Shown here one piece after another: positions 35,505 through 46,901 of a stretch of DNA of 64,000 bases. This DNA is from Burkholderia arboris. GTDB taxonomy: Bacteria; Pseudomonadota; Gammaproteobacteria; Burkholderiales; Burkholderiaceae. The number at the start of each line of letters is the position of its first letter. The first letter of the stretch is position 1. Below the pieces are notes generated by a model. It saw nothing but the letters and a program-made list of their open reading frames with translations. It did not search any database and was not told where the DNA came from. Location of the stretch: contig NZ_CABVPX010000032.1 in NCBI RefSeq assembly GCF_902499125.1, positions 1 to 64,000 of the forward strand, given 5' to 3'. Both the position numbers and the translations under genes were made by a program.

Positions 35505-36416
35505 GTGAACACGCACATCACCCTGCGCCAGATCGAATACTTCGTCTCCGTTGCCGATACGGGGCAAATTTCGAAGTCGGCCAATCTTTGTTCGGTGTCT
35601 CAATCGTCGATGACGATCGCATTGCGGAAACTCGAGGATGCGGTCGGCGTCACGCTGCTTCTGCGTCATGCGAAAGGCGTCCGTCTGACACCGGCCGGCG
35701 AGCGGTTTCTGCGTCATGTGCAGCACGCGACGATGTCCATCGACCGCGCCGTTTCAGCCGCGCAGGAGGATCCCGAGCAAATCTCGGGGCATGTCCGTAT
35801 CGGGATGACCGAAACCATCTCGGCGTATCTGATGCCGTCGCTGATGTCCGCCATTTCGCGGCGGTTCGGCAACCTGAGCGTGAGCATCGTCGAAAGCGAA
35901 CGCGAAGCAATCGAGGAGATGCTGGTCGACGATCGCCTCGATATTGCGCTGCTGCTGGTGTCGAACACCGCGGAAGTCGGCGACCTGAAATACGAGACGA
36001 TGCTTCGTTCGCCGCGCCGGCTGTGGACCCATCCGGATCATCCGCTGCAGGACGCCCATCGCGTCACGCTCGAAGACGTCGCGCGCGAGAACTATCTGCT
36101 GCTGGACATGGACGAGCACCTGCGAACCGTCGGCAAGTACTGGGGGAGCTACGGGATCACGCCGAACGTCTGGATGCAGAGCAAATCGATCGAGGCCGTG
36201 AGAAGCCTCGTCGCGCTCGGGCAAGGGGTGACGATACTCTCGGACCTCGTGTACCGGCCCTGGTCCCTGGAAGGAAACCGGATCAGCCGCCGCAATCTCA
36301 GCGTGACCGTGCCGACGATGGACGTCGGTGCGGTGTGGCGGCGGGGCGGAGCGACGTCGGCGCCATGCCGTGCGCTGCTGGATCTGTTCCGGTCGTGGAG
36401 AAGGACGGCCGAGTAG
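35505..36416 (+). CDS. LysR-family transcriptional regulator
   Basis: The 303-residue product has an N-terminal winged helix-turn-helix (LRQIEYFVSVADTGQISKSA ... LRKLEDAVGVTLLLR) and a LysR substrate-binding domain from about residue 90 (VRIGMTETISAYLMPSLMSAIS). The start taken is GTG at 35505, giving VNTHITLRQIEYF; a GTG 22 codons upstream is in frame but would lie close to the operator. Being divergent from the oxidoreductase operon, it most likely activates it in response to the pathway substrate. Confidence 0.9.
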   Translation: MNTHITLRQIEYFVSVADTGQISKSANLCSVSQSSMTIALRKLEDAVGVTLLLRHAKGVRLTPAGERFLRHVQHATMSIDRAVSAAQEDPEQISGHVRIGMTETISAYLMPSLMSAISRRFGNLSVSIVESEREAIEEMLVDDRLDIALLLVSNTAEVGDLKYETMLRSPRRLWTHPDHPLQDAHRVTLEDVARENYLLLDMDEHLRTVGKYWGSYGITPNVWMQSKSIEAVRSLVALGQGVTILSDLVYRPWSLEGNRISRRNLSVTVPTMDVGAVWRRGGATSAPCRALLDLFRSWRRTAE

Positions 36417-36600
36417 GAGGCGATGCGCGCGGGCGTCCGCGTCGTGCCGGATGCGGATCGGGCCGGCCGACGGCCGCGCGAGATTCGGCCGAGGTGAACG
36501 TTCGTCCTACGCCACGATTGCACGGAGTTTGCCCGCGGCCCTTCCGGCGCCGGCCGGTCCGCCTGTCCCCGTCGCACCGGCACCCCCGCCGCCGATGCAT

Positions 36601-36619
36601 ACCAGTCCGCCCAACTGGT
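36601..36619. promoter_or_regulatory. Upstream partial copy of the nagR operator
   Basis: ACCAGT (36601-36606), seven bases, ACTGGT (36614-36619). The half-sites are the same as in the main operator at 36788-36813, about 190 bases downstream. It may be an auxiliary site for repression by looping. Confidence 0.4.
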
Positions 36620-36787
36620 TCTATTTCGGTCTCATATTTGCACCCGAAACCCGGCCCGGCCACGCACCGGAACTGTCCCCTTGCATACCAATCCGGGTAA
36701 ATCCCTATCCTGCATCACGTTGTAAACAAAGGCTTTGCTGGTGCTAAAACGCTTGCCGGGCAAGGCTTGCGGGGATTTTCACGACGC

Positions 36788-36813
36788 TAATACCAGTTCG
36801 TTGACTGGTATTA
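36788..36813. promoter_or_regulatory. Operator of the GntR regulator (nagR)
   Basis: Perfect 10-bp inverted repeat TAATACCAGT (36788-36797), six-base spacer, ACTGGTATTA (36804-36813). It overlaps the -35 box of the nagR promoter. The right arm also begins a direct repeat TGGTATT-N4-TGGTTAT (36806-36823), which recurs as TGGTATT-N4-TGGTATC upstream of the hexosaminidase gene. Confidence 0.78.
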
Positions 36814-36828
36814 TGGTGGTTATATAAT
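36801..36828 (+). promoter_or_regulatory. Sigma-70 promoter of the nag operon
   Basis: TTGACT (36801-36806), 16-base spacer, TATAAT (36823-36828): five of six and six of six matches to consensus. Transcription should start near 36835, about 42 bases before the nagR ATG. The operator covers the -35 box, so repression by NagR itself is expected. Confidence 0.85.
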
Positions 36829-36876
36829 GCGTTCACTTTCGACGGCCCGAGGTCGTCGTCCGACACCCGGAGGCAC

Positions 36877-37611
36877 ATGGAAACCGGCTGGTCCGAACTG
36901 GCGCCCGATCCGCTCAACGATACGCCGCTCTATCTGCAGCTCGCCCGCAACCTGGCGAGCGCGATCCACGGCGACGCGTGGCGGGCCGGCGAGGCGCTGC
37001 CGTCGGAGCGGCTGCTGTCGGTGTCGGTCGGCGTATCGCGGATCACGGCCCGCCGTGCACTGGCGCTGCTGGTCGAGCAGGGATTGATCAAGCGGGCGCG
37101 CGGGGCGGGCAGTTTCATCACGCCGCGCGTGGCCGATCCGCTGTCGCGTCTCGTCGGCTTCACCGCGAAGATGCAGCAGCGCGGCTTCGTGCCCGATTCG
37201 GTGTGGCTGTCGCGCACGCTGCGCGCCGCGAGCCGCGACGAGATCACGCGTCTCGGCCTCGCGCCGGGTGCGACGGTTGCCCGGCTCGAACGGCTGCGCC
37301 GCGCGGACGGCATCGTGATGGCGGTCGAGCACTCGACGCTGCCGGCTGCGGTGGTGCCCGATCCGCAGGTGCTCGGCGCGTCGCTGTACGAATACCTCGA
37401 CGCGCGCGGCATGACCGTCGTGCGTGCGCTGCAGCACTTTCGCGCGGCGAACGCGACGCACGCGATCGCGAAATGGATGGCGGTGAAGCCGGGCTCGGCA
37501 CTGCTGGTGATCACGCGAATCGGCTACGGCGCCGACCAGCGCGCGATCGAAGTGAGCGAAACGTATTGCCGCGACGACTACTACGACTTCGTCGCCGAAC
37601 TGAAACGCTGA
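36877..37611 (+). CDS. nagR: GntR/HutC-family regulator of N-acetylglucosamine genes
   Basis: The 244-residue product has a GntR winged helix-turn-helix (PLYLQLARNLASAIHGDAWR ... LPSERLLSVSVGVSRITARRAL, in parts) and a UTRA effector domain (about residues 95-240). UTRA domains in this group bind GlcNAc-6-phosphate or glucosamine-6-phosphate. It heads the nag operon, 98 bases before nagA, behind a promoter overlapped by a perfect dyad. So it is probably an autoregulated repressor released by the sugar phosphate. The symbol is functional; the names nagQ or dasR are used elsewhere for related GntR regulators. Confidence 0.88.
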   Translation: METGWSELAPDPLNDTPLYLQLARNLASAIHGDAWRAGEALPSERLLSVSVGVSRITARRALALLVEQGLIKRARGAGSFITPRVADPLSRLVGFTAKMQQRGFVPDSVWLSRTLRAASRDEITRLGLAPGATVARLERLRRADGIVMAVEHSTLPAAVVPDPQVLGASLYEYLDARGMTVVRALQHFRAANATHAIAKWMAVKPGSALLVITRIGYGADQRAIEVSETYCRDDYYDFVAELKR

Positions 37612-37709
37612 CGCGCGAGACTGCCCGCGCGCGGCACGCGCGAAGCAACGACACGAATTTGCAAATCACGACGCGGATGCACGCGTCACCAGATCATCAA
37701 GAGAACGTC

Positions 37710-38813
37710 ATGCTGACTGGAAACATCCTCACCCCCGACGGCTGGATCTACGGATCGCTCGATAGCGAGAACGGCCGCATCACCACGCTCGACGGCAAGC
37801 CCGTCGATCCCGCGAAGAACGACGCGCCGTACATCCTGCCCGGCTTCATCGACCTGCACGTGCACGGCGGCGGCGGCGCCGACGTGATGGAAGGCGGCGA
37901 CGCGATCGAGACGATCGTCCGCACGCACGCGCAGTTCGGCACGACGAGCCTGCTCGCGACGACGATGACCGCGCCGCGCGACGAACTGATGCAGGTTGTC
38001 GCGAACCTCGGCAGCGTTGCGCGTACGCGCACGCCGGGCGGCTCGCGCGTGCTCGGCGTGCACCTCGAAGGGCCGTACATCAACCCCGGCAAGCTCGGCG
38101 CGCAGCCCGACGCGGCCGTGTCGGCCGTGCTCGACGAAGTGCTGAAGTACCTGTCGATCGCGCCGATCCGCGTCGTCACGCTCGCACCGGAAATCGCGGG
38201 CCACATCGAGATCATCGGCGAGATGGCCGCGCGCGGCGTACGCGTGCAGCTCGGCCACTCGCTCGCGACCTACGACGACGCGGTCGCCGCGCTCAAGCAC
38301 GGCGCATGCGGTTTCACGCACCTGTTCAACGCGATGTCGCCGCTGCACCACCGCAACCCGGGCCTCGTGGGCGCGGCGCTTGCTCACGCCGAATACGCGG
38401 AAATCATCCCCGACCTGCTGCACGTGCATCCGGGTGCGATTCGTGCCGCGCTGCGCGCGATCCCGCGCCTGTACGTCGTGACCGACAGCACGTCCGCAAC
38501 GGGCATGCCCGACGGCGAATACCGGCTCGGCAGCCAGCACGTGACGAAGTGCCTCGGCGGCGTGCGGCTGGCCGACGGCACGCTTGCCGGCAGCACGCTG
38601 ACGATGGACCAGGCGTTGCGCAACCTCGTATCGCTCGGCCTGCCGATTGCCGACGTGTCGAACCGGATGTCGCGCTACGCGGCCGACTACCTCGGCGTCA
38701 CCGATCGCGGCCGCCTCGAGCGCGGCGCATGGGCCGACCTCGCGGTGTTCGACCGCGACCTGAACCTCACCGCGACCTACGTCGAAGGAGAATCGATTGT
38801 CGAATATGCTTAA
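37710..38813 (+). CDS. nagA: N-acetylglucosamine-6-phosphate deacetylase
   Basis: Removes acetate from GlcNAc-6-phosphate, giving glucosamine-6-phosphate. The 367-residue amidohydrolase has the metal-site motif GFIDLHVHGGGGAD, the metal-binding glutamate in GVHLEGPYINP, a histidine in VQLGHSLATYDD, FTHLFNAMSP, and the catalytic aspartate in YVVTDSTSATG. It follows nagR by 98 bases; the start ATG at 37710 gives the family length. Its 3' end overlaps the deaminase gene by 17 bases. Confidence 0.95.
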   Translation: MLTGNILTPDGWIYGSLDSENGRITTLDGKPVDPAKNDAPYILPGFIDLHVHGGGGADVMEGGDAIETIVRTHAQFGTTSLLATTMTAPRDELMQVVANLGSVARTRTPGGSRVLGVHLEGPYINPGKLGAQPDAAVSAVLDEVLKYLSIAPIRVVTLAPEIAGHIEIIGEMAARGVRVQLGHSLATYDDAVAALKHGACGFTHLFNAMSPLHHRNPGLVGAALAHAEYAEIIPDLLHVHPGAIRAALRAIPRLYVVTDSTSATGMPDGEYRLGSQHVTKCLGGVRLADGTLAGSTLTMDQALRNLVSLGLPIADVSNRMSRYAADYLGVTDRGRLERGAWADLAVFDRDLNLTATYVEGESIVEYA

Positions 38814-39813
38814 GGAAGCGCGCGAGTCCGCCCAGGTCGTCGCCGCGCAGATCGCCGACACCTCGCGCGTCGAAGCGCTTGCCGGTCAATTGCTCGATCA
38901 CCCGCCGGCCGTCGCGCTGACGGTCGCACGCGGCAGCTCGGATCACGCCGCGAGCTATTTCGCGAGCCTGACGATGAGCCGCCTCGGCGTGCCGGTCGCA
39001 TCGCTGCCGATGTCGGTCGCGACGCTGCAGCAGGCGCCGCTGAAGGTGCAGGACCAGCTTGCAATCGCCTTTTCCCAGTCGGGCAAGAGCCCCGATCTCG
39101 TCAACACGATGGCCGCGCTGCGCGAAGCCGGCGCACGCACCGTTGCCGCCGTGAACGTGCTGCCGTCGCCGCTCGCCGACGCGTGCGAGCACCAGCTGCC
39201 GCTGCTCGCCGGCCCCGAACTGTCGGTTGCCGCGACGAAGAGCTATATCGCGATGCTGTCGCTGTCCGCGCAGATCGTCGCCTACTGGCAGCGCGACGCC
39301 GCGCTGATGACCGCGTTGCGCGGGCTGCCCGACGTGCTCGCGCAGGCCGGCCGGCTCGACTGGTCGCAGGCGGTTGCCGCGCTCGCGGGCGTCGAGCGGA
39401 TGATCGTCATCGGCCGCGGTCTCGGCCTCGCGATCGCGCAGGAAGCCGCGCTGAAGCTGAAGGAAACGTCCGGCATCCAGGCCGAGGCGTTCTCGAGCGC
39501 CGAAGTCCGTCACGGCCCGATGGAGCTGATCGACCGCGACTATCCGCTGCTCGTGTTTGCACCGCCCGGGCCCGAGCAGGCCGGCCTGCTGCAGCTCGCC
39601 GCCGACATGCGCGCCCGCGGCGCGGCCGTGCTGCTCGCGGCGCCCGCCGGCACCCCCGGCGCGACGCTGCCGCTTGCGCAGTCCGCCCATTCGGCGCTCG
39701 ACCCGATCGCCGCCATTCTTTCGTTCTACGTGATGGCGGCGGATCTCGCCGTCGCGCGCGGCCGCAATCCCGACACGCCGCGCCACCTGAACAAAGTCAC
39801 CGAAACGCACTGA
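38797..39813 (+). CDS. nagB2: SIS-domain glucosamine-6-phosphate deaminase (NagB-II type)
   Basis: Converts glucosamine-6-phosphate to fructose-6-phosphate and ammonia. The 338-residue protein has two SIS sugar-isomerase domains (ALTVARGSSDHAASYF and IVIGRGLGLAIAQEAALKLKE) like the C-terminal half of GlmS, but no glutaminase domain. NagB-II enzymes replace classic NagB in many proteobacteria. The likely start is TTG at 38797 with an AAGGAG site six bases upstream; ATG at 38806 is less well placed. It overlaps nagA by 17 bases, so translation is coupled. Confidence 0.88.
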   Translation: MSNMLKEARESAQVVAAQIADTSRVEALAGQLLDHPPAVALTVARGSSDHAASYFASLTMSRLGVPVASLPMSVATLQQAPLKVQDQLAIAFSQSGKSPDLVNTMAALREAGARTVAAVNVLPSPLADACEHQLPLLAGPELSVAATKSYIAMLSLSAQIVAYWQRDAALMTALRGLPDVLAQAGRLDWSQAVAALAGVERMIVIGRGLGLAIAQEAALKLKETSGIQAEAFSSAEVRHGPMELIDRDYPLLVFAPPGPEQAGLLQLAADMRARGAAVLLAAPAGTPGATLPLAQSAHSALDPIAAILSFYVMAADLAVARGRNPDTPRHLNKVTETH

Positions 39814-39852
39814 TAGCCGAGAAAGCCGATGAGACGCGCCGAGGAGTCCCAG

Positions 39853-42411
39853 TTGAAGAGTCCCACCCACGATCAGATCGTCCTGCTTAGCCCCTTGACG
39901 GGGCCGATCGTCGCGCTGGCCGACGTGCCCGATCCGGTGTTCTCCGGCGGAATGTTCGGCGACGGCATCGGCATCGACCCGCTCGCGGGCAAACTCGTCG
40001 CGCCGTGCGCGGGCGTCGTGTCGCATCTCGCGCGCACGGGCCACGCGGTGACGATCACGACGCCGCAAGGCGCGGAAGTGCTGCTGCACATCGGCATCGA
40101 TACCGTCGAGCTGAACGGGCAGGGCTTCATCGCACACGTCGAAGCCGGCGCACGTGTCGACGCGGGCACGCTGCTGATCGAATTCGATCAGGACGCGGTG
40201 GCGCGCAGCGCGCATTCGCTCGTGTCGGTGATCGCGATCGCGAACTCCGACGCGTTCGAGGTCGTCGACCGTGCGAGCGGTTTCGCGACCGCTGGCGAGA
40301 CGCCGCTGCTCGCGTTGCGCGGCAAGGGCGCAGCCGCTGCGCAGGCGGCACAGACCGGCGCGGCGGCCATGAACGAAGTGCGCCGCGAGATCGTGCTCGC
40401 GCAGCCGGGCGGCCTGCATGCGCGGCCGGCCGCGCGTGCGCGCGAAGCCGTGCGCGGGTTCGACGCGACCGTCGACGTGCTGTTCGACGGCCGCAAGGCA
40501 TCGATCGCGAGCGTCGTCGGCTTGCTCGGCCTGGGCGCCGGCGAAGGTGCGACGGTCGAACTGGTTGGCCGCGGCGCGCATGCGCAACAGGCGGTCGATG
40601 CAGTCGAGCACGAGCTGCTGCGCGAAGCGCACGGCGAAGTCGAGGAAAAGCCGGCGCGGATGACGTCGCCCGTGCCGCAGACGATCGCGCGCAACACCGG
40701 CGCGCAGATCGACCCGAACACGCTCGCCGGCGTGTGCGCGGCGCCCGGCATCGCAGTCGGCACGCTGGTGCGTCTCGACGACGCGGAAATCGTGCCGCCC
40801 GAGCAGGCTGCCGGCACGCCGGCGACGGAAAGCCGCCAGCTCGACCAGGCACTGAAGGCGGTCGACGCCGAACTCGACGAAACGGTGCGCAACGCATCGG
40901 CGCGCGGGGCGGTCGGCGAAGCGGGTATCTTCGCGGTGCATCGCGTGCTGCTCGAGGACCCGACGCTGATCGACGCAGCGCGCGACCTGATCAGCCTCGG
41001 CAAGAGCGCGGGTTTCGCGTGGCGCGCGACGATCCGCACGCAGATCGACACGCTGTCGAAGCTCGACGACGCGCTGCTCGCCGAACGCGCAGCCGATCTG
41101 CGCGACATCGAGAAGCGCGTGCTGCGTGCGCTCGGCCACACGAACGGTGCCGCGCGTGCGCTGCCCGACGAGGCCGTGCTCGCGGCCGAGGAATTCACGC
41201 CGTCCGACCTGTCGTCGCTCGATCGCCAGCGCGTGACCGCGCTCGTGATGGCGCGCGGCGGCGCGACGTCGCACGCGGCGATCATCGCGCGACAGCTCGG
41301 CATTCCGGCGCTGGTCGCGGTCGGCGATGCGCTGTACGCGATTCCCGACGGCACGCAGGTCGTCGTCGATGCGAGTGCCGGCCGGCTCGAACATGCACCG
41401 ACCGCGCTCGACGTCGAACGCGCGCGGCACGAGCGCCAGCGCCTGGACGGCGTGCGCGAGGCAAACCGGCAACTCGCCGGTGAAGCCGCAGCAACGGTCG
41501 ACGGCCGCGCGATCGAGGTCGCCGCGAACATCGCGACGCTCGACGATGCGAACACCGCGGTCGACAACGGCGCGGACGCGGTCGGCCTGCTGCGCACCGA
41601 ACTGATGTTCATCCATCGCCAGGCTGCGCCGACGGTCGTCGAACACCAGCAGAGCTACCAGTCGATCGTCGACGCGCTGCAGGGCCGCACCGCGATCATC
41701 CGCACGCTCGACGTCGGCGCGGACAAGGAAGTCGACTACCTGACGCTGCCGCCCGAACCGAACCCGGCGCTCGGCCTGCGCGGCATCCGCCTCGCGCAGG
41801 TGCGCCCCGATCTGCTCGACGATCAATTGCAGGGCCTGCTCGCGGTGAAGCCGCTCGGCGCGGTGCGCATCCTGCTGCCGATGGTGACCGACGCGGGCGA
41901 GCTCGTGCGGCTGCGCAAGCGCATCGACGAATTCGCGCGTGCGCAGGGCCGCACCGAGCCGATCGAAGTCGGCGTGATGATCGAGGTGCCGTCGGCCGCG
42001 CTGCTGGCCGACCAGCTCGCGCAGCACGCGGATTTCCTGTCGATCGGCACCAACGACCTGACCCAATACACGCTCGCGATGGACCGCTGCCAGGCCGATC
42101 TGGCCGCGCAATCCGACGGCCTGCATCCGGCCGTGCTGCGCCTGATCGACATCGCGGTGCGCGGCGCCGCGAAGCACGGCAAGTGGGTCGGCGTGTGCGG
42201 CGCGCTCGGCGGCGATCCGCTCGCGGTGCCGGTCCTGGTGGGCCTCGGCGTGACCGAACTGTCGGTCGACCCCGTGTCGGTGCCGGGCATCAAGGCGCGT
42301 GTGCGCCGTCTCGATTACCAGTTGTGCCGTCAGCGCGCGCAGGATCTGCTCGCGCTCGATTCGGCACAGGCGGTAAGGGCAGCAAGTCGCGAGGTCTGGC
42401 CGCTCGACTGA
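39853..42411 (+). CDS. ptsP: PTS EIIA-HPr-EI fusion phosphotransferase
   Basis: Single polypeptide carrying the soluble phosphorelay for GlcNAc uptake, 852 residues. Order: glucose-type EIIA (about 1-150, phospho-His in LLHIGIDTVEL), HPr (about 175-265, phospho-His in PGGLHARPAA), and enzyme I (about 290-845, phospho-His in RGGATSHAAIIARQLG, PEP-binding and Mg sites in LRTELMF and VMIEVPSAAL). It takes phosphate from PEP and hands it to NagE. The TTG at 39853 has GAGGAG six bases upstream; ATG at 39829 is the alternative. Fourth gene of the nag operon. Confidence 0.92.
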   Translation: MKSPTHDQIVLLSPLTGPIVALADVPDPVFSGGMFGDGIGIDPLAGKLVAPCAGVVSHLARTGHAVTITTPQGAEVLLHIGIDTVELNGQGFIAHVEAGARVDAGTLLIEFDQDAVARSAHSLVSVIAIANSDAFEVVDRASGFATAGETPLLALRGKGAAAAQAAQTGAAAMNEVRREIVLAQPGGLHARPAARAREAVRGFDATVDVLFDGRKASIASVVGLLGLGAGEGATVELVGRGAHAQQAVDAVEHELLREAHGEVEEKPARMTSPVPQTIARNTGAQIDPNTLAGVCAAPGIAVGTLVRLDDAEIVPPEQAAGTPATESRQLDQALKAVDAELDETVRNASARGAVGEAGIFAVHRVLLEDPTLIDAARDLISLGKSAGFAWRATIRTQIDTLSKLDDALLAERAADLRDIEKRVLRALGHTNGAARALPDEAVLAAEEFTPSDLSSLDRQRVTALVMARGGATSHAAIIARQLGIPALVAVGDALYAIPDGTQVVVDASAGRLEHAPTALDVERARHERQRLDGVREANRQLAGEAAATVDGRAIEVAANIATLDDANTAVDNGADAVGLLRTELMFIHRQAAPTVVEHQQSYQSIVDALQGRTAIIRTLDVGADKEVDYLTLPPEPNPALGLRGIRLAQVRPDLLDDQLQGLLAVKPLGAVRILLPMVTDAGELVRLRKRIDEFARAQGRTEPIEVGVMIEVPSAALLADQLAQHADFLSIGTNDLTQYTLAMDRCQADLAAQSDGLHPAVLRLIDIAVRGAAKHGKWVGVCGALGGDPLAVPVLVGLGVTELSVDPVSVPGIKARVRRLDYQLCRQRAQDLLALDSAQAVRAASREVWPLD

Positions 42412-42498
42412 CCGTCGGCGGCAGGTTCGCGACCCGTATTACGACGAAAGCCATCAGCTCAACGACGATTAATGACGAGACAAGGATTGGAGGACTGA

Positions 42499-44268
42499 AT
42501 GAACGGGAATCCGTTTCTGAAAATACAGGGCCTGGGCCGGGCACTGATGCTGCCGATCGCGGTACTGCCGGTCGCCGGCATCCTGCTGCGACTCGGCCAG
42601 CCGGACGTGTTCAACATCAAGATGATCGCCGATGCCGGCGGTGCGATCTTCGACAACCTGCCGCTGCTGTTCGCGATCGGCGTGGCGGTCGGCTTCGCGA
42701 AGGACAACAACGGCGTGGCAGCCCTCGCGGGCGCGATCGGCTACCTGATCGAAACCGCGATCATGAAGGACATCGATCCCAAGCTGAACATGGGCGTGCT
42801 GTCCGGGATCATCGCGGGTGTCGTCGCGGGCCTGCTGTACAACCGCTACAAGGACATCAAGCTGCCGGACTACCTCGCGTTCTTCGGCGGCAAACGGTTC
42901 GTGCCGATCATAACGGGGCTGGTCTGCGTGATACTCGGCATCGTGTTCGGGTACGTGTGGCAGCCGGTCCAGCATCTGATCGACGCGGCCGGCCAATGGC
43001 TGACGACGGCGGGCGCGATCGGGGCGTTCGTGTTCGGCTTCCTGAACCGCCTGCTGCTCGTCACGGGCCTGCACCACATCATCAACTCGCTCGCGTGGTT
43101 CGTGTTCGGCAACTTCACGCCGCCCGCCGGCGGCGAGATCGTGCACGGCGACTTGCACCGCTTCTTCGCGGGCGACCCGACCGCAGGCACCTTCATGGCC
43201 GGTTTCTTCCCGATCATGATGTTCGGCCTGCCGGCCGCGTGTCTCGCGATGTTGCACGAGGCACCGAAGGAGCGCCGCGCGATGGTCGGCGGCCTGCTGT
43301 TCTCGATGGCGCTCACGTCGTTCCTGACCGGCGTGACCGAGCCGATCGAATTCAGCTTCATGTTCCTCGCGCCGGTGCTGTACGTGATCCACGCGGTGCT
43401 GACGGGGCTGTCGCTCGCAGTCTGCCAGATCCTCGGCGTGAAGCTGGGCTTCACGTTCTCGGCCGGCGCGATCGACTACGTGCTGAACTACGGGCTGTCG
43501 ACGAAGGGCTGGATCGCGATCCCGCTCGGCATCGCGTATGGCGTCGCGTACTACGGGCTGTTCCGCTTCTTCATCCGCAAGTTCAACATGGCGACGCCGG
43601 GCCGTGAGCCGGCATCGGCCGATGCGGCTGCCGAATCGTACGCATCGGGCGGCTTCGTCGCACCGGCTGCGGGCGCCGCTGCGACGGCCGCCGCACCGCG
43701 CGCGCAGCGCTACATCGCCGCACTCGGCGGCGCGGGCAACCTGTCGTTCGTCGACGCCTGCACGACGCGCCTGCGCCTGACCGTCGTCGATCCGGAGAAG
43801 GTCTCGGAGCCGGAACTGAAGTCGATCGGTGCGCGCGGCGTGCTCAAGCGCGGCGGCAACAGCGTGCAGGTGATCATCGGGCCGGAGGCCGACATCATCG
43901 CCGACGAAATGCGTGCCGCGATCGGCAGCGGCGCGACGGGTGCCGCGTCGACCGCGACGGCTGCTGCTGCGCAGCCCGTCACGGGCGCGGCCGCCGGCCC
44001 GCTCGATCCGGAGCCGGCGCGCTGGCTCGCGGTGTTCGGCGGCGCGACCAACGTCGCATCGCTCGATGCAGTGGCGACCACGCGCCTGCGCGTTGTCGTG
44101 CGCGATCCGTCGGCGGTCGATCGCGATCGCCTCGGTGCGCTCGACGTCGCCTGGGTGTCGCTCGACACGTTCCACATCGTCTGCGGCAACGCGGCCGCAC
44201 GCTATGCCGAACAGCTTGGCGCGCGCCTGCCGTCGTCGGGCGGCGGCGCCGCCGTGCAACCGGCATGA
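42499..44268 (+). CDS. nagE: N-acetylglucosamine PTS permease EIICB with an extra Cys-less EIIB domain
   Basis: Imports and phosphorylates GlcNAc. The 589-residue protein has an EIIC membrane domain (about 1-370, with FNRLLLVTGLHHIINSLAWF and the TEPIEFSFMFLAP loop), then two EIIB domains. The first (about 405-475) keeps the phosphocysteine in VDACTTRLRL. The second (about 505-575) reads LDAVATTRLRV, so the cysteine is alanine and it cannot carry phosphate. The EIIA partner is in the preceding fusion gene. A strong terminator follows, closing the operon. Confidence 0.94.
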   Translation: MNGNPFLKIQGLGRALMLPIAVLPVAGILLRLGQPDVFNIKMIADAGGAIFDNLPLLFAIGVAVGFAKDNNGVAALAGAIGYLIETAIMKDIDPKLNMGVLSGIIAGVVAGLLYNRYKDIKLPDYLAFFGGKRFVPIITGLVCVILGIVFGYVWQPVQHLIDAAGQWLTTAGAIGAFVFGFLNRLLLVTGLHHIINSLAWFVFGNFTPPAGGEIVHGDLHRFFAGDPTAGTFMAGFFPIMMFGLPAACLAMLHEAPKERRAMVGGLLFSMALTSFLTGVTEPIEFSFMFLAPVLYVIHAVLTGLSLAVCQILGVKLGFTFSAGAIDYVLNYGLSTKGWIAIPLGIAYGVAYYGLFRFFIRKFNMATPGREPASADAAAESYASGGFVAPAAGAAATAAAPRAQRYIAALGGAGNLSFVDACTTRLRLTVVDPEKVSEPELKSIGARGVLKRGGNSVQVIIGPEADIIADEMRAAIGSGATGAASTATAAAAQPVTGAAAGPLDPEPARWLAVFGGATNVASLDAVATTRLRVVVRDPSAVDRDRLGALDVAWVSLDTFHIVCGNAAARYAEQLGARLPSSGGGAAVQPA

Positions 44269-44320
44269 TGCGATGAAGCCGGCCGGATCCGCGTGGCGGA
44301 TTCGGCCAGGCGGTAAAACG

Positions 44321-44353
44321 AAAACGGCTTGCGATGCGTCGCAAGCCGTTTTT
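44321..44353. terminator. Bidirectional terminator between nagE and the hexosaminidase gene
   Basis: AAAACGGCTTGCGA (44321-44334) pairs with TCGCAAGCCGTTTT (44339-44352), loop TGCG, with T-runs on both outer sides. It ends both converging transcripts. Confidence 0.92.
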
Positions 44354-44417
44354 CTTTGGGGCGGGCGAGGGGGCGATGCGTTCGCCCGCATCGCGCATCG
44401 CGCGAGCGTTCAGCCGG

Positions 44418-46901
<2,484 letters not shown>

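Larger units (their letters stand above)
36417..36876. other. 460-base control region upstream of nagR
   Basis: No gene seen. The left part is GC-rich filler after the LysR gene. It then contains a dyad ACCAGT-N7-ACTGGT (36601-36619) and, near the right end, the nagR promoter with its overlapping operator (36788-36828). The right 150 bases are distinctly AT-richer than the surroundings. Confidence 0.6.

Noticed and set aside
38767-42177. 1136-codon minus-strand open frame opposite the nag operon
   Set aside because: Antisense shadow of nagB2 and the PTS fusion; composition is the Arg/Asp/His/Val-rich pattern typical of reversed GC-rich coding DNA.
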